A stretch of 64,000 bases of DNA. It comes from JAEMQF01 sp963850525 (lineage in GTDB: Bacteria; Pseudomonadota; Gammaproteobacteria; Burkholderiales; Burkholderiaceae_C). Every line of letters begins with the position of its first letter. Within the stretch, counting starts at the first letter, position 1. The notes beneath the pieces are model-generated. The model did no database searches. It was given only the letters and a program-made list of their open reading frames with translations, and had not been told where the DNA came from. Position numbers and translations under genes: made by a program. Shown here piece after piece: positions 28,278 to 36,674 of this stretch. The stretch covers positions 310,001 through 374,000 of the forward strand of contig CAWKLQ010000001.1 of NCBI GenBank assembly GCA_963850525.1, read 5' to 3'.

Positions 28278-28411
28278 GAATATCCTGCGTCGACGCGTGA
28301 GCGCACCCAAAGCGGACGTTCAAACGTCAGCAACGGGCCGAAAGCAAGCCACGTCAACGCCGGCTCGAACGCTGCGTCGCGAGTCGCCTGCAGTCCGGTG
28401 GGGCACTTGAC

Positions 28412-29107
28412 GTGAGCTTCCTCAAAATCAGTGGGCTCACTGCAGGCTACGGCAAGTCCGTCGTGTTGCGCGGCGTCGATCTCGAAGTCGACGAAGGCGA
28501 GTCCGTTGCCGTCGTGGGCAAGAACGGCGCGGGCAAGTCGACGCTGCTCAATTCGTTCTTCGGCGGCACGACGATCCGCAGCGGCTCCATCGTCATCGGC
28601 GGGGTCGCCATCGAAAAACTCCCGCCCTACATGGCACCCAAACACGGCGTCAGCATCTCGCCACAAGGCCGCTTGATCCTGCCGCACCTGACGGTGCAGG
28701 AAAACCTGCTCCTCGGCGCAGCGCCTGGGCGCAAGGGCCACTGGACGTTAGAGACCGTCTGCGCACTTTTTCCCATCCTGAAAGAGCGGCGCGACAAGAT
28801 GGGCACGGCGCTCAGCGGCGGCCAACAGCAGATGCTTGCCGTCGGGCGCGCCTTGCTCGCGAATCCGCGTGTCCTGCTGCTCGACGAACCTTCCGAGGGT
28901 TTGTCCCCGATTCTGGTGGACGAACTTGCGCGCACCTTCAACAAGATTCGCGAGTCCGGCACCGGAATTCTGGTCGTCGAGCAGCACCTGAACCTGGTGC
29001 GCCGCGTGACGCAGCGCTTCGTCGTGATGGCCAAGGGCGAAATCATCGACCGCGGCGCGACGGCGGAAATCGACAATCCGGCGCACCGCGCCGCGTTGGC
29101 GTTTTAG
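28412..29107 (+). CDS. ABC transporter ATP-binding protein (LivF-like), importer B
   Basis: A 231-residue ATPase with Walker A GKNGAGKST, signature LSGGQQQM, Walker B LLLDEPSEGLSP and VVEQHLN. The start is GTG 28412, with no strong ribosome site and no ATG nearby. It completes importer B despite the gap holding the repeat. Just downstream lies a small gene on the other strand. Confidence 0.88.
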   Translation: MSFLKISGLTAGYGKSVVLRGVDLEVDEGESVAVVGKNGAGKSTLLNSFFGGTTIRSGSIVIGGVAIEKLPPYMAPKHGVSISPQGRLILPHLTVQENLLLGAAPGRKGHWTLETVCALFPILKERRDKMGTALSGGQQQMLAVGRALLANPRVLLLDEPSEGLSPILVDELARTFNKIRESGTGILVVEQHLNLVRRVTQRFVVMAKGEIIDRGATAEIDNPAHRAALAF

Positions 29108-29154
29108 AAGCCGGGCGGCTGGCTCAAAGGCTGCGAGTTTTTCGCGCCGGCAAG

Positions 29155-29385
29155 CTACGCGGTGGCGGCTTCGGCGACGCGGTGAACCCGCGGTGGCGCC
29201 AATTCGTGGCCGATGACGACTCGCGCAAAGAAGTAGGCGTTGCGTGCGCGTTCGCTCAGCGTGTCGAGGTCGACGTGGCCCAGGGCGTCGCATGGAAAGC
29301 TGCAGTCCTGCACGCCTGGCACCAGCGCGCGAAAGCGCAATTCATAGCCGGCTGGGCCACTGGCGTCGCTGAGCATTGCTTGCAT
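29155..29385 (-). CDS. Small conserved hypothetical protein
   Basis: A 76-residue protein, MQAMLSDASG ... ending in VHRVAEAATA. The core YELRFRALV ... FPCDALGHVDLDTLSER and ARNAYFFARVVIG matches a small cytoplasmic protein I recall as common in Burkholderiales, function unknown. Start ATG 29385 or the ATG three codons later. Most of the intergenic stretch upstream (29386-29560) has no gene; it includes GTACGCTCGTGCA at 29460, a half match to the shared operator. Confidence 0.65.
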   Translation of the reverse strand: MQAMLSDASGPAGYELRFRALVPGVQDCSFPCDALGHVDLDTLSERARNAYFFARVVIGHELAPPRVHRVAEAATA

Positions 29386-29560
29386 GGTGATTGCGGAGCC
29401 TCAAATTGCCTGGACTCGCCGCCTGATGCGTGCATGTGTCAAAGCGATACAAGGATATCGTACGCTCGTGCACGACGTCGTGACTCTCAGGACAAACACC
29501 TGTGCTGCGAAATCGCAACGCCCGTGCATCGCCGGGCCGGCCTGCGCCCAGCCCGGGGGC

Positions 29561-30670
29561 TCAGATGGGCGGGTGCGCCTGCACGCTTTCGTACATCGAA
29601 TAGCCCTTGCCGACGCCGTATTCGATGATGCCGTAGCCGACCTCGTCGCTGTCGCGCACCTCGATCACCTGGTCAGCCAGGGTGCGAACGCGCTGGCGCG
29701 TCGCCGCGTCGTTCAGGTCCCATTCATCGTGGGCGAGGAACAGCTTGCCGCGGTCGTCGCCGTGAAACCAGCCGTTCAGGCCGCCGTACAGGCCGCCTTT
29801 CAGGTAGTAGCGTGTGGGCAACACGCGGATTTCGATCGGCCGCTCGGTGCCGTCGGCAAAGCGCAACTGGAACGTGGCGCTGGCCATCGCCTGGCCGTGC
29901 GGGTCGGCGTGCCATTGCGCGGTGTGGCGCACGTCGGCGAGCTGGTTGCGTCCAGAGGCCTTGGTGCCGATAGCAAACACCTCTTCGCCCGACAAGTAGA
30001 TCTTCTCGCCCGGCGCGCGCTCCTTGAAAAAGATGTGCAGGCCGCGGTTCTTGAACTGCGCCGTTGTCCAGCAGTAGAAGAAGGGCGGATAGAAAGTCAG
30101 CGGCGGGGCCGATTCGTCGGTGCGCATTTCGGCGCGCACTCCCCACGAATGGTCGCGCTGGCCGAGCCAGGAATCGACGTCGACGCGCTTTCCGGCGAAT
30201 TCGAGCCAGCCGGTGTAGCGGCCGAGTTGCTGGGCACGTGCCATGTTCTCCGTGATGCGACCGTCGCGCCGGCGCTGGTGCGCCTTTTCTTCATGCGGGT
30301 TCATCGTCGCGTGGAACTCGATCTCGAAACGAATCCCGGAGTCGTTCTCACCCAAGCTCAACGAATGCCGGCGCAGACCTTCGATGACGCGGATCGTGAG
30401 CGGCCCGACCGCGGTATTCAACGGGTCGGGTCGCAGCCGCCGCGACGCGCGAAAGTTCCATTGCCTCCCCGCAACCGCCACACCCGCAAACGCGTCCATG
30501 ACGTTGCGGTTCGGGTGGTAGCCCAGGCCGATGTCGAAGATCGCTTCGCCGCCGGGCGCCGGGTGGCCCGTGTACCAGAGGCGCTCCATCCACGCCGGAT
30601 CGCTGTTGTCGATCTGGTCGAAGGTCGTGGGAAGCTGATGGCCGATCAGATCGTCTTGCGGGCTGAGCAT
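29561..30670 (-). CDS. CrtC/AttH-like lipocalin-fold protein (hypothetical)
   Basis: A 369-residue soluble protein with no signal peptide. The motif RDHSWGVR and the surrounding beta-rich sequence resemble the AttH/CrtC (hydroxyneurosporene hydratase-like) family; GRYTGWLEFAG and the C-terminal YEYGVGKGYS-like end support a two-lipocalin layout. Many such genes sit beside acyl-CoA catabolism genes and have no assigned role. It is divergent from the enoyl-CoA hydratases, with copy 4 of the operator between them. Confidence 0.65.
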   Translation of the reverse strand: MLSPQDDLIGHQLPTTFDQIDNSDPAWMERLWYTGHPAPGGEAIFDIGLGYHPNRNVMDAFAGVAVAGRQWNFRASRRLRPDPLNTAVGPLTIRVIEGLRRHSLSLGENDSGIRFEIEFHATMNPHEEKAHQRRRDGRITENMARAQQLGRYTGWLEFAGKRVDVDSWLGQRDHSWGVRAEMRTDESAPPLTFYPPFFYCWTTAQFKNRGLHIFFKERAPGEKIYLSGEEVFAIGTKASGRNQLADVRHTAQWHADPHGQAMASATFQLRFADGTERPIEIRVLPTRYYLKGGLYGGLNGWFHGDDRGKLFLAHDEWDLNDAATRQRVRTLADQVIEVRDSDEVGYGIIEYGVGKGYSMYESVQAHPPI

Positions 30671-30714
30671 GGGTGGAGTGCGGCGTGTGCGGGTTGTTCG
30701 CGGGGACTATGGTA

Positions 30715-30727
30715 GTACGGTAGCGTA
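30715..30727. promoter_or_regulatory. Copy 4 of shared palindromic operator
   Basis: GTACGGTAGCGTA, one mismatch from the perfect copies, in the 113-base gap between divergent genes starting at 30670 and 30784. A candidate promoter TTGTTC-N16-TACGGT on the plus strand would place the site over the -10. Confidence 0.6.
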
Positions 30728-30783
30728 CAGTAGGCCAGCGCGTGGCCGACAGCACGTGTACTGATTCTCGGAGCTTGATTCTG

Positions 30784-31575
30784 ATGAACACCCTGACCAC
30801 CCTGCGCGTCGACATGCTGGACGGCCTGGCCGTCGTGAACCTGGCGCAGGCCGCGCGCGGCAATCCGATCGACGGCGACTTTGCGCGCGACTTCAAGCAG
30901 CTCGCCGCCGACCTGTGGAACGAGCCCGGTCTGCGCGGCGTGCTGCTGCGCGCCGACGGCGCCAACTACAGCTACGGCGGCGACCTGAAGAGCTTCTTCC
31001 CGGTGCGCGCCGAGCTCGGGCCGCTCGTGCGCGAGTGGACCGGCAACCTGCACATGGGACTGCAACGCTTCTGGCAGCTGAAGGTGCCGGTGGTCACGGC
31101 GGTGCAAGGCTTTGCGATGGGCGGCGGCGTCGCGCTGCTCGCCGGCTGCGACGTCGTCCTCGCGGGTGAGTCGGCGCGTTTCGGCTCGGCGTTTGCGCAG
31201 ATCGGCTTCAGTTGCGATTCGGGCTCGAGCGCGACACTCACGGCGCGCATGGGGCCGGCGCGCGCCAAGCGCTTCGTCATGCTCGCCGAGGTGCTGAGCG
31301 GCGCCGAGGCGGTACAGGCCGGCCTGGCCGACCGCGTGGTTGCCGACGACAAATTGCAAGACGAAGCGCTCGCGCTCGCGCGGCGCCTGGCCGACGGGCC
31401 GACCGTCGCCTATGGGGAAATCAAGCGCCTGTTCCTGCGCGCCGGCACCGACCAGCTCGCTGCGCAGCTCGAGGACGAAGCCTTGACACTGGCCCGAGTC
31501 AGCGCCACGGCGGATGCGCAAGAGGGCATCGCGGCGATGGTCGAGCGGCGCAAGCCGGTGTTTCGCGGGCGCTGA
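30784..31575 (+). CDS. Enoyl-CoA hydratase/isomerase family protein
   Basis: A 263-residue crotonase-fold protein. The oxyanion-hole segments are NYSYGGDLKSFF and GFAMGGGVALLAGCD. The catalytic-glutamate region reads AQIGFSCDSGSS, without the usual Glu of A-x-x-G in the first position, so hydratase activity is not certain. ATG 30784 is preceded by GGAG. It lies 2 bases before the next hydratase gene, forming a pair. Confidence 0.85.
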   Translation: MNTLTTLRVDMLDGLAVVNLAQAARGNPIDGDFARDFKQLAADLWNEPGLRGVLLRADGANYSYGGDLKSFFPVRAELGPLVREWTGNLHMGLQRFWQLKVPVVTAVQGFAMGGGVALLAGCDVVLAGESARFGSAFAQIGFSCDSGSSATLTARMGPARAKRFVMLAEVLSGAEAVQAGLADRVVADDKLQDEALALARRLADGPTVAYGEIKRLFLRAGTDQLAAQLEDEALTLARVSATADAQEGIAAMVERRKPVFRGR

Positions 31576-31577
31576 AC

Positions 31578-32345
31578 ATGGCTGACTTCGAGGCGATCAT
31601 CGTCGAGCGCAACGCCGCGGGCTTTGCCACGCTCGCGCTGAACCGGCCGGACAAGCTGAACACGTTGTCGATTCGCATGCGCCAGGAAATCGGCGCGGCC
31701 ATCGACGCGCTCGAGGCCGACCCGGCGATCCGCGTCTTGATCCTCACCGGCACCGGCCGCGCTTTTACTGCGGGCCTGGACCTTGACGAATGGCAGCCCG
31801 GCGACCGCGCCGCCGCCGGAGCCTATGAACACGATCCGGTGGCCGTGTTGCAGCGCTTCAGCGGCCCGGTGATCGGCGCGATCAACGGCTTGGCGGTCAC
31901 CGGCGGACTGGAGATCTCGCTCGCCTGCGACCTCCTGATCGCGTCAACCGAAGCGCGTTTCGCCGACACGCACGCCAAGGTCGGCCTGTTGCCCGGGTGG
32001 GGCGGCTCGGTGCGATTGGCGCGCCTGATCGGCCTGAACCGCGCGAAAGAGCTCGCCCTGACGGGGCGTTTTCTCGGCGCCGAGGAAGCGCTCGCCTGGG
32101 GCCTCGTGAACCACGTCGTCGCCCCCGATCAATTGCGCGCCAAGGCCGAAGAACTGGCGCGCCAGATGCTGGGCAACGTGCCGGAAACCTTGCTCGCGTA
32201 CAAGCGACTGCTCGACGCTGAAGCGGCGCTGCCGTTCAACGAGGCGCTGCAACTCGAGCGCGCCGCGTCGCTGGCGAACAACCAGGGTGTCGGGCGCGAC
32301 GTGCTGCTGCAAAGGCTGGACGGGTTGCGCAGACGCAAGGCCTGA
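31578..32345 (+). CDS. Enoyl-CoA hydratase family protein
   Basis: A 255-residue crotonase-fold protein with GRAFTAGLDLDEW and GLAVTGGLEISLACDLLIA. The segment HAKVGLLPGWGGSVRLARLI is the second catalytic region; the first of the two classic glutamates is Lys here (AKVGLLPG), so it may act as isomerase or other crotonase. It starts 2 bases after the preceding hydratase stop. A 164-base gap without a gene follows before the next gene. Confidence 0.86.
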   Translation: MADFEAIIVERNAAGFATLALNRPDKLNTLSIRMRQEIGAAIDALEADPAIRVLILTGTGRAFTAGLDLDEWQPGDRAAAGAYEHDPVAVLQRFSGPVIGAINGLAVTGGLEISLACDLLIASTEARFADTHAKVGLLPGWGGSVRLARLIGLNRAKELALTGRFLGAEEALAWGLVNHVVAPDQLRAKAEELARQMLGNVPETLLAYKRLLDAEAALPFNEALQLERAASLANNQGVGRDVLLQRLDGLRRRKA

Positions 32346-32509
32346 TCGCCTGCCGAACTACCCGGAGCGGCATCGGCAAGACCACTGACCCCGCGGGACT
32401 TCCCCGTCCGGCGCGGCGCACGAAGCGCGCAGAACGCCACCGAAGCACTGCCGTGCGACGACTTGCAGCCGGGTATCATCCCAACCGCTGTGTCGATGGG
32501 GAAGGAGTC

Positions 32510-33568
32510 ATGGTCCAACTGACGCTGTCGAGCGAATCGAAAGGCGTGGCGCATGCACTCTTGGCCGCGTTGGGCTCCGGCACGACGGCCTTCGCCAACG
32601 TGCTCTTGGAAATGCTCGACCGCGCCGACGCGGCGATCTCTGTCAAGGACGTTGCGAGCGGCAAGTGCGTTTACGCGAATTCGCGTTATGCGGCGCTGTT
32701 CGGGCACACGCCGCAGGCCATGCTGGGGCGCGCCGACAGCGAACTGATGGCCGCGAGCGAAGCCTTGGCGATGCGCAGCGGCGAGCAGGCCGCGCTGACG
32801 CAGACCCTGCCCACTGTGAGCGAACAGCGCCTGGAGCGCGACGGGCAGCGGCGCGAATTCACCGTCACGCGAATCATGTTCACCGCTGCCGACGCCGCCG
32901 GGTCGCGCCACCTGTGCGCGATGTGGCTCGAGCAAAGCGCGGCGCGCCAGCGCGACGCGCAACTGCGCCAGGCGCTCGCGCAGCTCGAACAGCAGCAGCG
33001 CGCCTTTGAGTCGCTGCGCGCCGAGATCCAGGACGCCGCGGTTCGCGATCCCGTCACCGGTGTCTACCGCGAGGCGACGTTTGCCGACCAGTTGCGCCGC
33101 GAGGTCGACCTGTCGTCGCGCGAAAGCCGCGAGTTTTCACTGGTCGCGGTGGCACTCGATCCCTTGGGCGAGAGCGCGGCGACGCACGGCGCACTGGCGC
33201 GCGAGCGCATTCTCGATTCGCTCGGCAGCCTGATTCGCGGCAATACGCGGGCGATGGACAGCTCGTGCCGCCTCGGCGAAGACCGCTTCGCTGTGCTGCT
33301 CTCCGGAGTGGGGCTGGCGACTGCGCATTCGCGAATGGAAGGCTTGCGGCGCCAGTGCGCGACCCAAATCGTCGTTCTCGACGGCCAGGACCTCGGCTTT
33401 ACGGTGTCGATGGGGGTGGCGAGCTTTCCGCACACGGCGGGCTCGCGCGAAGAACTCATGCTCGCGTGCGAGTCGGCGCTGAGCGATGCGCGCCGGCGCG
33501 GCGGCAACTATGTCGCGCTTGCCGGAATCCGCTTCGAGCAGGCATCACCAGACCTGAAGACCGCCTGA
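32510..33568 (+). CDS. PAS-GGDEF protein with degenerate GGDEF motif
   Basis: A 352-residue cytoplasmic protein. Residues about 30-150 form a PAS-like domain (VYANSRYAALFGHTPQAMLG), followed by a coiled coil (about 165-195) and a GGDEF domain starting DAAVRDPVTGVYREATF. The active-site loop reads RLGEDRFAVLL in place of RYGGDEFAVLL, with E and R at the second Gly and the Glu positions; di-GMP synthesis is therefore doubtful. GAAGGAG lies 2 bases before ATG 32510. It could be a sensor or effector for cyclic-di-GMP rather than an enzyme. Confidence 0.8.
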   Translation: MVQLTLSSESKGVAHALLAALGSGTTAFANVLLEMLDRADAAISVKDVASGKCVYANSRYAALFGHTPQAMLGRADSELMAASEALAMRSGEQAALTQTLPTVSEQRLERDGQRREFTVTRIMFTAADAAGSRHLCAMWLEQSAARQRDAQLRQALAQLEQQQRAFESLRAEIQDAAVRDPVTGVYREATFADQLRREVDLSSRESREFSLVAVALDPLGESAATHGALARERILDSLGSLIRGNTRAMDSSCRLGEDRFAVLLSGVGLATAHSRMEGLRRQCATQIVVLDGQDLGFTVSMGVASFPHTAGSREELMLACESALSDARRRGGNYVALAGIRFEQASPDLKTA

Positions 33569-33615
33569 AGGCTGGGCGGTGGCAACAGCAGCGTGACTGC
33601 GCTCGAGGGCCTCTG

Positions 33616-34467
33616 TCAGAGGCTCATCCCCTTGACCAGCATGTAGCCGGCCAAGGCGACGAGCAACCCGGCAAACGCGCGCTTGAGTTGGCGCACATTC
33701 ATGCGGTGCGCGGCGCGCGCCCCCCAAGGCGCAGCGAGCATGCTCGCCGAAGCAACCGTGAACAAGGCGGGCAAGTAGAGGTAGCCGATGGCGCCGCTCG
33801 GCATATCGGGCAAGGACCAGCCGGCGATGATGTAGCCCAGCGTCCCGGCCACGGCGATGGGAAAGCCGAGCGCCGCGGACGTGGCGACGGCGTTGATGAC
33901 GGGCACGTTACACGCGATCATGAGCGGCACCGTGAGGAACGCGCCGCCCGCGCCCACGAGTGTCGAGATCACGCCGATCGCGCCGCCCACGCCGAACAGT
34001 GCGCCGCCTTGCGGCATCTCGCGCCCGGGCTTGGGCTTGCGATCGAAATAGATCTGCGTTGCCGAGAAGGTGAGGAACACGGCGAACCCGCACGCCAGCA
34101 CGGCGGAGGGCAAGACCTTGGCGATCTGCGCGCCGAGCAAGGCGCCGAGCACGATGCCCGGCGCGAGCAGCTTCACGACGTTCCAGCGCACGGCGCCGCG
34201 CTGGTGGTGCGCGCGCAGCGACGCCATCGACGTGAAGCAAATCGTCGCAAGCGACGTCGCGACCGCCATCTTCACGATGTGTTGCGCCGGCATCTCCTTG
34301 AACGACAGCACCAGCGTCATGAACGGCACGAGCAGCGCGCCGCCGCCGATGCCCAGCAAGCCGGCGAGAAACCCGGCGACGCTGCCGAGCAGCAGCAGCT
34401 CGAGAACGAGCTGCCAATCGTTGGGCGAGGTCAGACTTATTCCAGCAGCTTGTTCACGGCGCGCCAC
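33616..34467 (-). CDS. Sulfite exporter TauE/SafE family permease
   Basis: A 283-residue membrane protein with about eight helices in two repeats. GFLAGLLGIGGGALLVPFM and later VGAGGAFLTVPLMI are the TauE/SafE repeat signatures. The frame starts at GTG 34467, overlapping the EVE gene by 31 bases; no ATG exists before the first helix. TauE/SafE proteins export sulfite, sulfoacetate or other organic anions; the substrate here is unknown. Confidence 0.85.
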   Translation of the reverse strand: MARREQAAGISLTSPNDWQLVLELLLLGSVAGFLAGLLGIGGGALLVPFMTLVLSFKEMPAQHIVKMAVATSLATICFTSMASLRAHHQRGAVRWNVVKLLAPGIVLGALLGAQIAKVLPSAVLACGFAVFLTFSATQIYFDRKPKPGREMPQGGALFGVGGAIGVISTLVGAGGAFLTVPLMIACNVPVINAVATSAALGFPIAVAGTLGYIIAGWSLPDMPSGAIGYLYLPALFTVASASMLAAPWGARAAHRMNVRQLKRAFAGLLVALAGYMLVKGMSL

Positions 34468-34895
34468 TCGGGCGCGGTGACGGGCGTGATCGAGAGCCGG
34501 TTGCCGCGGCGCAGCACGATCATCGTCGCGAGGCTGGGTTCTTCGCGCATGCGCGCGAGCCCGAGCAGCGCCGTCTTGCGCACGAGTTTCACGTCGACGT
34601 GGACCCAGCGCGGTTCGGCGAGCGTCGCCTTGGCGTCGAAGTAGTCGCTCTTGCGATCGAACTGCGTCGCGTCGGGGTAGGCGCTGCTCGACACGACCGC
34701 CAGGCCGGCGACACCGGGCTCAGGGCACGACGAGTGATAAAAGAGGACGCCGTCGCCGACCTGCATTTGGTCGCGCATGTAGTTGCGCGACTGGTAGTTG
34801 CGCACGCCGATCCACGGAACGGTTTGCTGCGGCGCCTTCACCAGGTCGTCGATCGAGCACTCACCGGGCTCGCTCTTCATCAACCAGTAGTTCAT
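34437..34895 (-). CDS. EVE domain-containing protein
   Basis: A 152-residue protein starting MNYWLMKSEPGECSIDDL, the typical EVE/thymocyte nuclear protein 1-like N-terminus. WIGVRNYQSRNYMRDQMQVG and VLFYHSSCPEPGVAGLA follow. EVE folds bind modified bases in nucleic acids. It lies just downstream of 6S RNA on the same strand, the order I know from Burkholderiales, which helps anchor this region as core chromosome. Confidence 0.9.
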   Translation of the reverse strand: MNYWLMKSEPGECSIDDLVKAPQQTVPWIGVRNYQSRNYMRDQMQVGDGVLFYHSSCPEPGVAGLAVVSSSAYPDATQFDRKSDYFDAKATLAEPRWVHVDVKLVRKTALLGLARMREEPSLATMIVLRRGNRLSITPVTAPEWRAVNKLLE

Positions 34896-34935
34896 CGGCG
34901 CAACCGGTAATAAGCTCGCATGCGGGGCGATTGAA

Positions 34936-35117
34936 TAAAGTGTCCGCCGCGAGCCGCAGGCCGGATTCCTGAACCCAAGCAGTTCAGGTGGGCGAGGTCA
35001 GCCGGGCTTCGGGTTCATCTGACGCGAGACGATCACACCAACCTGGCGATGTTCCAAGCCCTGGCTCATACGAGCATCGGTTCAAGGAATTTAAAAACCT
35101 GCGCGAATGCGACGGAC
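34936..35117 (-). ncRNA. ssrS: 6S RNA (regulator of RNA polymerase sigma70 holoenzyme)
   Basis: Read on the minus strand the region folds as 6S RNA. The closing stem pairs GTCCGTCGC (35117-35109) with GCGGCGGAC (34950-34942). The 3' side has ACCTGAACTGCTTGGGTTCA and CCTGCGGC, matching the conserved 6S end, and the central part CCTTGAACCGATGC ... CCAGGTTGGTG matches the bubble region. A -10 TAGAAT at 35129-35124 puts the start near 35117. It begins 33 bases after the zapA stop, as in other proteobacteria. 6S binds RNA polymerase in stationary phase. Exact ends are estimates. Confidence 0.9.
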
Positions 35118-35149
35118 GAATTCATTCTACGCCGCGTTTTCTTCGCATT

Positions 35150-35458
35150 TCAGAGCAATTGACCGTCGTCGCTCAAGGCGCGATCGAGTCTGCGAATTAG
35201 TGCTTCGATGTCGGATTCGGCTTCAGTGGCCGCAGCTGCGGGCGGCGCCGATGCACGACCTTGGTTCGACGCTTCATACGCCAGGTTGAGTGCGGCAAGC
35301 ACGGCGATGCGTTCGCGCGATTTGACCTTGCCCTTCTCGCGAATCGCCGACATCTCGCGGTCGACGTGCGTCGCCGCAGCACGCAGGCCGGCCTCGGCGC
35401 CGTCCGGGCAGGCCAGCACGTAGCTTTGGCCCAGGATCGTCACGTCGAGCTGCTTCAC
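35150..35458 (-). CDS. zapA: Cell division protein ZapA
   Basis: A 102-residue protein that bundles FtsZ filaments at the septum. The N-terminal KQLDVTILGQSYVLACP and HVDREMSAIREKGKVKSRER are typical ZapA features, followed by a long helix and an Ala-rich linker. The GTG at 35458 overlaps the stop of the upstream ZapB-like gene (GTGA). Downstream lies 6S RNA, the conserved arrangement. Confidence 0.93.
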   Translation of the reverse strand: MKQLDVTILGQSYVLACPDGAEAGLRAAATHVDREMSAIREKGKVKSRERIAVLAALNLAYEASNQGRASAPPAAAATEAESDIEALIRRLDRALSDDGQLL

Positions 35459-35709
35459 GGGGCGCGGCCGCTCGGTTCGGCGTCGCCGCCGCGCTGCGCG
35501 CCCTTCGCGCCGACACTCACTTCCTTGGGCAGGCGCTCGAGCAGCGCATCGATCCGCCCACGCGCTGCGCTCAGGCGCGAACGCAGGCTGTCGCGCTCTT
35601 GCGAAACGGCTTCCAACTGTTCGCACAACAAGGCGTTCGTGCGTTTCAACTCGTCGTGGCGCACCAAGAGCCTCTCGACACGTTCGGTGAGGTCTTCGAG
35701 CTGGGGCAC
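35455..35709 (-). CDS. Small coiled-coil protein, ZapB-like
   Basis: An 84-residue protein, nearly all predicted coiled coil (residues about 3-60: LEDLTERVERLLVRHDELKR and onward), with a hydrophilic C-terminus. Position directly before zapA with a GTGA overlap suggests a ZapB or TIGR02449-like division partner. GTG 35709 is the only reasonable start in the open frame; no clear ribosome site is visible. Confidence 0.7.
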   Translation of the reverse strand: MPQLEDLTERVERLLVRHDELKRTNALLCEQLEAVSQERDSLRSRLSAARGRIDALLERLPKEVSVGAKGAQRGGDAEPSGRAP

Positions 35710-35756
35710 GGGGCGGGCGGTTCGAGTCGGAGCGGTTGCCTCGATTGTAGGGGCCG

Positions 35757-36674
35757 CTACCTGGGCGCCTCGTGGGATGCGGCCGAGAATTTTCGCTGCG
35801 GCAGCTGCACGAATCCGCTCGCCAGCGCGGTGCCGAGCAGAATCGCCGCGCAGCCGATCAGCATCGCGAGCGTGACTTTCTCGTCGAGAAACCACGCGCC
35901 CCACGCGACGCCAAACGCCGGAATCAAGAAGGTCACGCTGATCGCCTTGGACGCCCCGAGGTGGGAAATCAGGCGAAAGTAGAGGATGTAGGCCACCCCC
36001 GTGCAAACGATCGCGAGCGCCGCGACTGCCGTCCAGGCGTGCAGCGATGGCGCCAGGGCAGGCCACCACAGAACCGCGGGAACGCCGAGGAACAGCGCCG
36101 CAAAACTCTGGCTTCCGGCGGCAACGGCGAGCGGCGCGACACCGCTCAGCGTGCGCTTCGTGTAGTTCGCCGAGAAGCCGTAGAACAGCGTCGCGACCAG
36201 GCACGCGACGATCGCCCAGCCGCTGCCGCCGGGCTTGAAACCGGCCTGCGCGTTCACATTGCTCCACGCGAGCCAAAGCACGCCGATCAGGCCGATCACG
36301 AGCCCGACGCTGCGGGATCGGTTCAGGCGATCCTTCAGCCAGAGCCAGGCGATTGCCGCGCCGAAGAGCGGTGCGGCGGCGTTGAAAATCGATGCGAGGC
36401 CGCCCGTGATCGACAGCGTCGCGTAGCCGAAGCAGACGAAAGGCAAGGCCGAGTTCGTCAGCCCGACGACGGCGATCGGCCGCCACGCCGCACGCAAGGC
36501 ACCGAACTGGCCGCGTAAGGCGAGCAGCGGCAGCAGGAACAGCGCCGCGCCGGCAACGCGCACGGCAGCCAGCGCGATCGCGCCGAACTCGCCCGCGCTG
36601 AGGCGCATGAACAGGAACGATGCGCCCCAGAGTGCGGCGAGCAGCACAAGCTCGGCCGCGTCGGCGGCCTTCAC
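35757..36674 (-). CDS. EamA/DMT family transporter
   Basis: A 305-residue membrane protein with ten hydrophobic segments and two EamA repeats; the first begins LVLLAALWGASFLFMRLSAG. GTG 36674 overlaps the stop of the Ogt gene (GTGA), so it is the third gene of the alkylation-repair unit. The substrate is unknown; the link to DNA repair may be only positional. Confidence 0.85.
   Translation of the reverse strand: MKAADAAELVLLAALWGASFLFMRLSAGEFGAIALAAVRVAGAALFLLPLLALRGQFGALRAAWRPIAVVGLTNSALPFVCFGYATLSITGGLASIFNAAAPLFGAAIAWLWLKDRLNRSRSVGLVIGLIGVLWLAWSNVNAQAGFKPGGSGWAIVACLVATLFYGFSANYTKRTLSGVAPLAVAAGSQSFAALFLGVPAVLWWPALAPSLHAWTAVAALAIVCTGVAYILYFRLISHLGASKAISVTFLIPAFGVAWGAWFLDEKVTLAMLIGCAAILLGTALASGFVQLPQRKFSAASHEAPR

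Noticed and set aside
33605..33622. GCCTCTG-T-CAGAGGC as terminator between the GGDEF and TauE genes
   Set aside because: The loop is too small, no T-run follows and it overlaps the TauE stop codon.
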